In this document: in pieces, positions 1-5,733 of the stretch | How the letters are laid out: each line of letters opens with the position of its first letter | Numbering within the stretch: position 1 is the first letter of the stretch | Assembly (NCBI GenBank): GCA_025997655.1 | Contig: BNUW01000112.1 | Location: forward strand, 1-8,146 | Reading direction: 5' to 3' | DNA from: Spirochaetia bacterium | GTDB taxonomy: Bacteria > Spirochaetota > Spirochaetia > Treponematales > Breznakiellaceae | Length of the DNA stretch: 8,146 bases | The notes under the pieces: model-generated | Seen by the model: the letters and a program-made list of their open reading frames with translations, nothing else | Database searches by the model: none | What the model was told of the DNA's origin: nothing | Translations under genes and position numbers: made by a program

Positions 1-701
1 GAATAGACATATTTTGATCCATCTTTCGACGAATCCTTGGGAGGATCACACTCAATCACGATGAAGAATTTCCCGGTTCCCGTCCAAGGTTCCGAATTAG
101 GATCATCCCAGTCAGGATAATCCCAGTTTGCCAATAGATAACTGATGGTCTGACCGTTTATTTCTTCGATTGCATACGCAGTAGGAGGCCAACTTTCAGG
201 TCCTTCTGATTCTGAATGCACAAACATCACGTAAGCGGTTATGGGTTGCGAACTATAACCAGTGATTTTAATCGTTTTGGGGACGCCGTCGCTGTTTGGA
301 ATTGGCTTACTTTGTTTAAAACCGTAGGTATGTACTGTTGTTTCACCAATTGCAGAAAATTGTATCTCACAGTCCCATTTTTCAGTGTTTGAAGGAACAC
401 ACCAGCGAAGAACGCCTCTCGTTAAATCCCAATCTCTGGTGTATTCTCCAGACCAAGCTTGATAGAATCCATCATCTTTTACAGCTTGAATTAATTCATC
501 CTTAATTTCAGGATTAAAAGAATAAACCGTAACGTCCCTTTCATTTTTATTTCCCTCGTCCCATCTCTGAATTTCAGAGAGTCCTGTACGAAGTAATGAA
601 CTTAAAGTTCCCGAATTTGAAACCACAGGTGTTGTTTGACATGATACAAACAATAGAACCAATGCCAACATTCCAAGAATAAAAATTTTGTCCTTCTTCA
701 T
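1..701 (-). CDS. Putative lipoprotein of unknown function, 3' end beyond the window
   Basis: The frame is open from an ATG at 701 to the left edge, giving 233 visible residues with no stop. The N-terminus is a lipoprotein signal: a basic start (MKKDK), a hydrophobic stretch, and a lipobox-like LLFVSC with the acceptor cysteine at residue 21. The Ser before Cys fits the relaxed spirochaete lipobox. The mature part is rich in Trp, Tyr, Asp and Ser, with no second membrane segment and no domain I recognise. It would be expected at the membrane surface or in the periplasm. A Shine-Dalgarno AAAGGGG (minus strand, 708-714) lies 6 bases before the start and supports it. The gene is clearly more AT-rich than the genes from 2169 onward, which suggests separate acquisition. 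Its ATG overlaps the last stop codon of the decayed radical SAM gene by 4 bases. The lipoprotein call is fairly secure; the function is unknown. Confidence 0.8.
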   Translation of the reverse strand, partial: MKKDKIFILGMLALVLLFVSCQTTPVVSNSGTLSSLLRTGLSEIQRWDEGNKNERDVTVYSFNPEIKDELIQAVKDDGFYQAWSGEYTRDWDLTRGVLRWCVPSNTEKWDCEIQFSAIGETTVHTYGFKQSKPIPNSDGVPKTIKITGYSSQPITAYVMFVHSESEGPESWPPTAYAIEEINGQTISYLLANWDYPDWDDPNSEPWTGTGKFFIVIECDPPKDSSKDGSKYVY

Positions 702-1068
702 TTGAAACCCCTTTCGATTTTCTCGACGTCAAAATGTTTATATACAATATGTCCTATATTATTTTTTGTCAATGTTTTTTCACAAAAACTTGAAAAAAAC
801 ATAGGGCGCATTGCATGTAACTCCATTATATCCACATAATTGGGATTTATTGAGGTTCATACAAGCACGAGATATAAGCGCATCTTCCATTGTCAGGCAT
901 ATCTTTTGTAACAGGAAATACTTTTGCAACAATATTTTTAAAAGTTTCCTTTTTCATATTATATGATTGCCCCCATGTATTAAAACAAAATTTGCATCGT
1001 GCATTACAATGATTTGTTATATCCATTGAGAATATCTCGAAACAACTTTCTTCTTTTACTATTTTCAT
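698..1068 (-). pseudogene. Radical SAM protein remnant, frameshifted and 3'-truncated
   Basis: The first 73 residues (start ATG 1068, stop 847-849) carry the radical SAM iron-sulfur motif CxxxCxxC as C21-NAR-C25-KF-C28, preceded by DITNH. They end in SCLYEPQ, far short of the 250-400 residues usual for the family. Stepping back one base at 853 opens a second frame of 51 codons down to a TGA at 698-700. It begins SINPNYVDIMEL and continues with FFSSFCEKTLT. From memory of the family, EP followed by a T/S-x-N/H-P motif and then a strand such as FFST is what should come next, so the two frames look like one gene broken by a one-base deletion. Even joined (about 124 codons) the protein lacks most of the TIM-barrel and the C-terminal domain. 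The start at 1068 is preferred over ATG 1074 because AAAAGG then sits about 7 bases upstream. A functional short protein is unlikely but not excluded. Confidence 0.72.
744..772 (-). promoter_or_regulatory. Candidate sigma-70-type promoter for the lipoprotein gene
   Basis: On the minus strand a perfect -35 TTGACA (767-772) is followed after 17 bases by TATTGT (744-749), which matches TATAAT at 4 of 6 positions. Transcription would start near 737, giving a leader of about 36 bases to the ATG at 701. The same bases lie inside the second reading frame of the radical SAM remnant. The match could therefore be fortuitous in AT-rich former coding DNA, or a promoter recruited after that gene decayed. 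Confidence 0.5.
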
Positions 1069-1080
1069 AACCATACCTTT

Positions 1081-1200
1081 TCGTAGTAACGTTAGGGGGG
1101 TGACATTCCCTGTAATCCCGTGCAACTTCGGCGCTATATCTATCCAACGGACAAGGCCCGCCGTTTTCGGACCGACTGATCCGCAGACGCCCTCGGACAG
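1081..1200. other. GC-rich intergenic wedge of unknown origin
   Basis: The interval between the radical SAM remnant and the XRE regulator (1069-1367) holds no gene I can support. Its part from about 1081 to 1200 is markedly more GC-rich than the AT-rich DNA on either side. On the minus strand it is open and in frame with the radical SAM start, and would add 43 residues in front of it. Those residues have no radical SAM character and are better read as non-coding or inserted DNA. It could be a piece of a dispersed intergenic repeat. I see no terminal inverted repeats or target-site duplication that would define an insertion. Confidence 0.35.
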
Positions 1201-1256
1201 CATAAAAAGCTTACTAAAATGAGAAAGTATCCCTATCCCCCGCCTTGCCGGACAAG

Positions 1257-1279
1257 ATGATCTTCTATTAGAACATCAT
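1257..1279. promoter_or_regulatory. Imperfect palindrome, candidate operator for the XRE regulator
   Basis: Two 11-base arms, ATGATCTTCTA (1257-1267) and TAGAACATCAT (1269-1279), are inverted copies around a single central base. They pair at 10 of 11 positions; the mismatch is C against C. The palindrome covers the -35 hexamer of the candidate promoter of the downstream regulator. That is where a small XRE repressor would bind to control its own gene. Binding is inferred from position and symmetry only. Confidence 0.5.
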
Positions 1280-1296
1280 AATATCCCCATTATAAT
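1268..1296 (+). promoter_or_regulatory. Candidate promoter of the XRE regulator gene
   Basis: A perfect -10 TATAAT (1291-1296) lies 17 bases after TTAGAA (1268-1273), a weak -35 that matches at 3 of 6 positions. Transcription would begin near 1303, about 65 bases before the ATG at 1368. A weak -35 overlapped by a palindrome is typical of a repressible promoter. Confidence 0.5.
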
Positions 1297-1317
1297 CATC
1301 AAATCGGCAATAGCCAA
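1289..1317 (-). promoter_or_regulatory. Possible divergent promoter sharing the same -10 bases
   Basis: ATTATAAT at 1289-1296 is self-complementary, so the minus strand also reads TATAAT (1289-1294). With a 17-base spacer its -35 would be TTGGCT (1312-1317), matching at 3 of 6 positions. Transcription would head leftward into the radical SAM remnant after a long leader of about 210 bases. The palindrome at 1257-1279 would then lie just downstream of the start point. This is weaker than the rightward promoter and may be a by-product of the palindromic -10. Confidence 0.25.
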
Positions 1318-1367
1318 GTATTTTTTTACCATTATGCTTTCCTTAAAGGCAAGTAGGCTTATAAGGT

Positions 1368-1742
1368 ATGACAAGACTAAGAGCGATATTGGCCCGCAAT
1401 ATGAAGGAAAAGCGGCGCGTCCTTGGCATATCTCAGGCAAAATTAGCGGGAAAGGCCGATACATCTACTCAGTACGTCGCCATGATTGAGTTGGAAAAGA
1501 AGTTTCCCTCCCCGGAAATGCTGGAACGGCTCGCGGCGGCCCTGGAAATTAACCCCCCGGAGCTGTTTTCAATGCCTCCGTCCCCGGCGGGAACCCTCAA
1601 CACGCTCCATAAAGCGGTTTTGGCGGATATTGAACAGGCGGCGGGAGCGGCGGTTACTCAGGCGGTAAAAGAAGCCGTCGGGCGGGTTATCGCGGTGCAT
1701 TTGAAGGGGCTGGAGGGGGATATGGGAAGGGATACGCCATAG
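1368..1742 (+). CDS. XRE-family helix-turn-helix transcriptional regulator
   Basis: This is a 124-residue protein with a Cro/CI-type DNA-binding domain at about residues 5-67. The pattern is a first helix (LRAILARNMKEKRR), the signature GISQAKLAGKAD, a recognition helix near residues 32-42 (TSTQYVAMIE), and a closing helix ending LEINPPELF. The tail from about residue 75 is predicted helical (TLHKAVLADIEQ, then an Ala-rich stretch) and probably serves dimerisation. It would act in the cytoplasm as a small repressor. The ATG at 1368 has AGTAGG 10 bases upstream and AAGG immediately before it, neither ideal. The next ATG (1401) would cut the first helix and has no ribosome binding site. The upstream palindrome over the -35 suggests autoregulation. 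No phage or restriction gene is next to it to name its target, so it is an orphan regulator in an accessory patch. Confidence 0.85.
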   Translation: MTRLRAILARNMKEKRRVLGISQAKLAGKADTSTQYVAMIELEKKFPSPEMLERLAAALEINPPELFSMPPSPAGTLNTLHKAVLADIEQAAGAAVTQAVKEAVGRVIAVHLKGLEGDMGRDTP

Positions 1743-1770
1743 TACCGGTTCATTATAGTAGAAAATATGC

Positions 1771-1793
1771 TATACTTATACTGAGATTGGAGG
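1771..1793 (+). promoter_or_regulatory. Tandem TATACT boxes and ribosome binding site of the antitoxin gene
   Basis: TATACT occurs twice in direct succession (1771-1776 and 1777-1782); each matches TATAAT at 5 of 6 positions. No good -35 is visible at the usual distance. GGAGG at 1789-1793 lies 5 bases before the ATG at 1799. It is a strong Shine-Dalgarno and decides the start against the in-frame TTG at 1787, which overlaps it. A transcript starting about 7 bases after the second box would retain this site only just, so the first box is the likelier one if either is used. Confidence 0.35.
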
Positions 1794-1798
1794 CACCT

Positions 1799-2008
1799 AT
1801 GCAGGCCATTGAGTTTAGTTCCATTGTAACCAATGGGGTAATTCCCATTCCTGAACAATATAAAGACAAAATAGGCAATGAGGTCAAAGTCATTGCCTTT
1901 CCTAATGATACCGGGCAGGCTCAGGGAAAAAAGAAAGGGGACTTTCACTGTATTGGCATTGACATGACCGGTTTTCAATTTGACCGGGAAGTGGCAAATG
2001 AACGTTAA
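1799..2008 (+). CDS. Orphan AbrB/MazE-like antitoxin
   Basis: This is a 69-residue protein. The first 35 residues read as a swapped-hairpin beta domain of the SpoVT/AbrB type: a strand, the turn NGVIPIPEQYKDKIG, then the strand EVKVIAF. After a basic linker (GKKKGD) the C-terminus is MTGFQFDREVANER. I recognise that style of tail from small antitoxins encoded just before VapC-like PIN toxins, where the tail covers the toxin. It should bind its own promoter and neutralise a partner ribonuclease. The stop overlaps a new ATG as TAATG (2006-2010), the usual coupling to a toxin gene, but that frame ends after 11 codons. No PIN, MazF or RelE gene follows. It is therefore an orphan or the remains of a broken toxin-antitoxin pair. 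The family call is moderate; the antitoxin role is inferred. Confidence 0.65.
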   Translation: MQAIEFSSIVTNGVIPIPEQYKDKIGNEVKVIAFPNDTGQAQGKKKGDFHCIGIDMTGFQFDREVANER

Positions 2009-2043
2009 TGCTTTTTAAGCATACGGATATACTAAAAAAGTAA
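2008..2043 (+). pseudogene. Eleven-codon frame at the place of the missing toxin
   Basis: An ATG overlapping the antitoxin stop opens MLFKHTDILKK and then stops at 2041-2043. The position is right for a coupled toxin gene, but 11 residues are too few to identify one, and no PIN-domain acidic pattern follows in any frame before 2160. It is either a vestige of a deleted toxin or chance. Confidence 0.2.
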
Positions 2044-2048
2044 TATCC
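2025..2048. terminator. Hairpin between convergent genes, possible weak terminator
   Basis: GGATATACT (2025-2033) pairs with AGTAATATCC (2039-2048) apart from one bulged base, around an A-rich loop. It lies between the end of the rightward antitoxin gene and the end of the leftward operon, a natural place for a two-way terminator. The stem is AT-rich and no run of T follows on either strand, so it is not a canonical intrinsic terminator. Confidence 0.3.
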
Positions 2049-2168
2049 TCCGCATCCACGCAGGCTTACCGCAAGCCCCCCGCCTCCGCCTGTGTGCTCT
2101 TTCGCCAAAACTGGCTCCGGCCTATGCCCAGGCCCCCTCACCGATCTCCGGGGCATATTCTTTTCCGA
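2049..2168. other. GC-rich non-coding spacer with small hairpins
   Basis: This spacer follows the last gene of the leftward operon. It contains two short perfect hairpins: GGCTT/AAGCC with a 5-base loop (2063-2077) and GGCCT/AGGCC with a 6-base loop (2119-2134). Neither is followed by a T-run on either strand. The open frames across it have low-complexity Pro/Arg/Gly composition and no ribosome binding site, so I see no gene. It may hold Rho-dependent termination signals or a structured intergenic repeat. Confidence 0.35.
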
Positions 2169-4241
2169 TCACTCCATGGGAGGGAAGTACCCCGTAGCAT
2201 CCCTGCCGGAGCGTTCCATAAGGTACACCTCGGCTTCCACCGGGAGATAGGCTCGCCCGAAATCGGTGGGGAGGCCGGTGCGGTAGCTGAGGGTGTAGGA
2301 GCCCGACGGCTGGGAGTTCAGGCGGCTAAGAACCGGCGTTATGCCCTCTGGGCGGTAGAGGGACAAAACCTGGCCGCCGGTTTGTTCGCAGAGGTAGCGG
2401 ATCTCATCGGCGGCGGAATTGCCCCCCAGGATTACCCCGTAGAAGATGATGCCGTTATTCGCCAGGTAGGCGGCCAGTTCAGAAAGGCCGTATTGGTCAA
2501 AGGTCAGTTCCCCCTGGTTTCCGGAACTGATAAAGACCACCGCCCGTTTCTTGGCGCCGTGGAGGAGGCTTGTGGCGGCCAGACGGAGGCCCATGTCAAA
2601 ATGCCAGCGGGGGGTGTAGGAGGACGGGTTCCCCCGTGCGGCGGCGGCAAGAGCGGCAAGGGAAGGCTCGGTTCCTGCAGTCCATGCAGGCAGGGGCTGT
2701 TCCCCGGCGGAGATGAGGGAGACGATACGGGAACCGGCGGCACGGATATCCCGTACGGCATTACTCATGTCCGGCTGGAGGGTAAGGGCGGTGGGGGAAC
2801 GGTCCAGGAGGATGCTTATGTCCGAAGTTTCGGAACGGTACGCGCCGCCGAGGAAATTTTGCTCCCCCGCTACCCGGCCATCCTCGGTTATCAGGAAATT
2901 CCGGTTGTCCAGCCCCACGATGGGTCGGCGGCGGCGGTCCTGGACCTGGAGTTCCACCGTGATCTTGGGGAAGTCATCGGTAATTACCCGTTCTATCTGG
3001 ACAAAGAGCCCCGCGGCCATGTCGTCCAGGGGGGTCATCACCGAAACTTCATCGCCCTCAAAGTTCGCCGCCAGGATATTGCCGTTTCCATCCACCTTGG
3101 CCCCGGCAATGCGGACTCGGGGGCTGCCCAGAAGGCCCAGCTCGCGGATAAGCGCGGAATTCGGGTCGATGATCAGGAGGCGGTTGGCATCCGCAGCAAG
3201 GATGCGGCCGTCATTTAAGAGGGTGAGGCTTTCAGGACCCCGGAGACCCTCCGCAATGAGGATACCCAGGTAGTCCCCGTTGCGGTCAAAGATGGCGATA
3301 CGCTTTGCCAGGCTGTCCGCAACATAGACCCGGCCTTGGCGGGCGACAATACCCGTGGGGGAAAGCATGCCGGGGAAATTTGGCGAGCGGCCGCCGAAGG
3401 AAAGGATAAAGGTTCCGTCGGGGTCGAATTTGGAGATACGCTTGTTGCCGTAGTCCACCACGTAGAGGTAACCCTCATCATCAATGGTGAGGTTCTGGGG
3501 ACCCACGAACATCCCCTCATCCCGGCCCTTGGATCCGATGTAGGACTGCCATTCACCCTGGCTGCTGAGGATGCTTACCCGGCCGCCCCGGAATTCCGAA
3601 ACATAAAGCCTGCCGTCCAAGCCCCGGACCATGTCGTAGGGCCTATCGAAACCGTTCAGGGGACCTCGTTGGCGTTGACGGACGATGCCGTTCGTGTCCA
3701 GCCGCACCAGCTCGTTGCTGCCATAGGCCACCACCCAAACAGAGCCGTCCTCCAGGGGTAATACCGCCGTGGGCTGCTTGTAGAGACGGACATCACCGGA
3801 AAAGCCGGGGAAGGTTCCGGATTCCACATACCGGATGTCGTCATCAAGGAAGGAGAAGAGGCTGCGGCGGTTTCGCACCGTTTCGATACGGCTGGAGAGG
3901 CCCAGGGTTTCCCGGCTGGAGGGGCCGTAGGCGTCCACTGCGGAACGCCATTGGCGCAGGGCGGTGTCTTCCATGCCGGAACGGTAATAGGACCGGCCCA
4001 GCCAGTCCAGGACCAGCGGCTCACCGGGTCTGAAACCAAGGGCGCGTTCAAAGGAAAGGATGGCTTCATTAAAGGCGCTCCGGTTATAGGCCTGTACCCC
4101 CAGCCGGAATTCCTCACGGGCAGCCAGGGCATCCCGGTCAAATTCGCCAAAGTCACCTTCCTGGGTAAACGCCATGCCGGTTACGCCCAAAACCAGGGCG
4201 AGGATACCCGCCAGGGCTGCGGCAAATACCGGCGGCTTCAT
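2169..4241 (-). CDS. Exported TPR / NHL beta-propeller / vWA-domain protein
   Basis: This is a 690-residue multidomain protein. Residues 1-26 look like a signal peptide (hydrophobic core AALAGILALVLGV, small residues before about 25), so it should act outside the cytoplasm. Residues 40-107 hold TPR-like helices (EEFRLGVQAYNRSAFNEAIL, then LDWLGRSYYRSG). Residues 150-405 are NHL-type propeller blades, repeating a pattern such as LTIDDEGYLYVVDYGNKRISKFDPDG. Residues 425-465 have the EDG-type strand domain (VGLDNRNFLITEDG) often found before vWA domains. Residues 474-645 read as a vWA fold, with MIDAS-like DRSPT at 480-484, VVFISSG at 568-574 and TGGQVL at 621-626. The second Asp of a typical vWA (in TDG) is SSG here, so metal binding may be weak. 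The start overlaps the upstream TPR gene as ATGA and has GGGGA 6 bases before it. Scaffold or ligand-binding roles fit better than an enzyme. Confidence 0.85.
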   Translation of the reverse strand: MKPPVFAAALAGILALVLGVTGMAFTQEGDFGEFDRDALAAREEFRLGVQAYNRSAFNEAILSFERALGFRPGEPLVLDWLGRSYYRSGMEDTALRQWRSAVDAYGPSSRETLGLSSRIETVRNRRSLFSFLDDDIRYVESGTFPGFSGDVRLYKQPTAVLPLEDGSVWVVAYGSNELVRLDTNGIVRQRQRGPLNGFDRPYDMVRGLDGRLYVSEFRGGRVSILSSQGEWQSYIGSKGRDEGMFVGPQNLTIDDEGYLYVVDYGNKRISKFDPDGTFILSFGGRSPNFPGMLSPTGIVARQGRVYVADSLAKRIAIFDRNGDYLGILIAEGLRGPESLTLLNDGRILAADANRLLIIDPNSALIRELGLLGSPRVRIAGAKVDGNGNILAANFEGDEVSVMTPLDDMAAGLFVQIERVITDDFPKITVELQVQDRRRRPIVGLDNRNFLITEDGRVAGEQNFLGGAYRSETSDISILLDRSPTALTLQPDMSNAVRDIRAAGSRIVSLISAGEQPLPAWTAGTEPSLAALAAAARGNPSSYTPRWHFDMGLRLAATSLLHGAKKRAVVFISSGNQGELTFDQYGLSELAAYLANNGIIFYGVILGGNSAADEIRYLCEQTGGQVLSLYRPEGITPVLSRLNSQPSGSYTLSYRTGLPTDFGRAYLPVEAEVYLMERSGRDATGYFPPME

Positions 4242-4936
4242 GAACGTTCCCCAACGAGCAGGCGCATATGGGCGCGGATATCCGCATTATGGGGGGCCAG
4301 ATCAAAGGCCCGGCGGAGCCAAATCCGGGATTCCCGGGTGTCACCGCTTTTATAGTGGGCCCAGCCCAGGGAATCCAGGTAGGCCGCATTTTGCGGAGCC
4401 TTCTCCACCGCTCTCCGGCAGAACCGCAGACCCCGGGCGGGGTCCATATCGGTATCCGCCAAAATATACCCCAGGCCGTTCATGGCGGTAGTATTGTTGT
4501 TATCCAGGTCCAGGGCTTTTTCGTAGTACTCCACCGCTTCCTCGTAGCGTTGCTGAGTCCAGGCGGTATAGCCCAGGGTGGTATAAAGCTGCACCGACTC
4601 GAACCCGCTCTTGCTCAGCCGTTCAAGCTCAAATTCCGCCAGCTTGACCCGATTGGTCATCAGATACACATAGGCCAGGGTCAGTCGGCACTGGTAGATC
4701 CGCAGCGGCTCCTGGCTATCGGTTACCACCTGTTCAAGATAGATCAGCGCATCGTCAAACCGTTGCAGCTTCATATAGGAGAGCCCCAGATAGTAGGCCA
4801 ATTCGGTATTCTCATTGGCGGAGAATATCCCCGTATCGATTTTAAGAAATTCCTGCACCGCCGCTTCCCAGCGTTTCAGGCCGAAAAGCCGTATCCCCTC
4901 TTGAAGTTTAGCCTCAGCGCTCCGGTATCCTGCCAT
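4238..4936 (-). CDS. TPR-repeat protein
   Basis: This is a 232-residue protein made almost wholly of tetratricopeptide repeats. There are about six helical pairs at residues 7-40, 45-78, 81-113, 115-148, 149-182 and 183-216. The best match the consensus well, for example LGYTAWTQQRYEEAVEYYEK (121-140) and DSLGWAHYKSGDTRESRIWL (188-207). No signal peptide or membrane segment is visible, so it is probably cytoplasmic or peripheral. TPR arrays bind other proteins, and none of its residues suggests catalysis. It starts 2 bases after the surE stop with AAAGGG (4942-4947) 5 bases upstream inside surE. Its TGA overlaps the next ATG by 4 bases. The coupling to an exported protein that also carries TPR helices suggests a shared complex, but that is inference. 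Confidence 0.88.
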   Translation of the reverse strand: MAGYRSAEAKLQEGIRLFGLKRWEAAVQEFLKIDTGIFSANENTELAYYLGLSYMKLQRFDDALIYLEQVVTDSQEPLRIYQCRLTLAYVYLMTNRVKLAEFELERLSKSGFESVQLYTTLGYTAWTQQRYEEAVEYYEKALDLDNNNTTAMNGLGYILADTDMDPARGLRFCRRAVEKAPQNAAYLDSLGWAHYKSGDTRESRIWLRRAFDLAPHNADIRAHMRLLVGERS

Positions 4937-4938
4937 AA

Positions 4939-5733
4939 CTACCCTTTACGCGGTCTCGGCGCGGCGGCGCAATGGTCCGGAGCGCTGGCGCACATATCCC
5001 GGCGTACCACGGGGTGGATAAACACCGGGCTTACGGATACCCGGTTCCGGGAAATCGCGTCCCCATCGGAACCCGGCTCTTCTTCGGTACTCACCAAGCC
5101 GCTTGAAACAATACAATAGCGGCTGCCATCGGGGGCGTCAAACCCCACAATGGTATCCCCGTAACGGCGCCGGGAAGGAAAGGTGATTTCCGGAACCCCG
5201 GAAAAATCCGGGCTGTTAGGGATATTTACATTGATAAAGGTATCTTCCTTCCATAAAGAAACTAATTCCGCCAGGTGATCCCGGAAAAAAGCCACCGCCT
5301 TATCCCAGTAAACAGTATCTTCCAAAGGAAGTCGGTCGGTTCCCCCAATCACCAGGGAAAGGGCTATGGCGGGAATCCCGTTGATAGCGGCTTGACGGGC
5401 GGCGCCGGCGGTACCGGAATAGAGCAGATCGGTCCCCATATTAGCCCCGGCGTTGATCCCCGAAACCACCAGGTCGGGCTTTACCGGCAACACCCCAAGG
5501 GCGGCCAACATGGCACAGTCCGCAGGGGTACCGGAGCAGGTCCAGGTATTATTTCCCCGGAAGCGGAGACGGATGGCGTTCCCGTTCAGGGTAACGGATT
5601 GGGACACCCCGGAACGTTCGCCATCCGGGGCAAGCACAAAGATTGTGTGACCGGGGAGCTTCCGCAGGGCTTCCGCAAGCAGGATGATCCCATCGCAGCC
5701 TATTCCGTCATCGTTGGTCAGCAGTATGTTCAT
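4939..5733 (-). CDS. surE: 5'/3'-nucleotidase SurE
   Basis: SurE is a metal-dependent phosphatase that removes phosphate from nucleoside 5'- and 3'-monophosphates, with some activity on short polyphosphate, in the cytoplasm. The 264-residue length fits the family (about 250). The N-terminus MNILLTNDDG carries the metal ligands D8 and D9. S41 in GERSG and N94 in SGINAGANMG are the other expected site residues, and the following YSGTAGAARQA is a family hallmark. The ATG overlaps the stop of the upstream kinase gene as ATGA, with AAGGG four bases before it, so translation is probably coupled. It lies in the middle of the four-gene operon. The last 30 residues (CASAPDHCAAAPRPRKG) are Ala/Pro-rich and look like a disordered tail beyond the conserved fold. 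The identification is secure. Confidence 0.96.
   Translation of the reverse strand: MNILLTNDDGIGCDGIILLAEALRKLPGHTIFVLAPDGERSGVSQSVTLNGNAIRLRFRGNNTWTCSGTPADCAMLAALGVLPVKPDLVVSGINAGANMGTDLLYSGTAGAARQAAINGIPAIALSLVIGGTDRLPLEDTVYWDKAVAFFRDHLAELVSLWKEDTFINVNIPNSPDFSGVPEITFPSRRRYGDTIVGFDAPDGSRYCIVSSGLVSTEEEPGSDGDAISRNRVSVSPVFIHPVVRRDMCASAPDHCAAAPRPRKG

Noticed and set aside
847..856. Programmed -1 frameshifting in the radical SAM gene
   Set aside because: No X-XXY-YYZ slippery heptamer and no strong downstream stem is present, and the joined product would still lack most of the fold.
1075..1203. Longer N-terminus for the radical SAM protein starting at 1203
   Set aside because: The extra 43 residues are GC-rich, unlike the rest, and the AAAAGG site fits the start at 1068.
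1276..1464. Small hydrophobic minus-strand frame, 62 codons, that could suggest a toxin-like peptide
   Set aside because: It is antisense to the helix-turn-helix domain of the XRE gene and to its promoter, with no ribosome binding site. The hydrophobicity comes from the complement of charged codons.
1902..2156. Minus-strand frame of 84 codons after the TPR/NHL/vWA gene
   Set aside because: It overlaps the antitoxin gene antisense, is low-complexity, and lacks a start signal.
2094..3218. Long plus-strand open frame of 374 codons
   Set aside because: It is antisense to the TPR/NHL/vWA gene. Its translation is Gly/Arg/Val-rich with no domain, and it has no ribosome binding site. GC-rich codon use on the minus strand keeps this frame open.
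4268..5119. Plus-strand open frame of 283 codons
   Set aside because: It is antisense across the TPR gene and the end of surE, which have clear motifs. It is a shadow frame.
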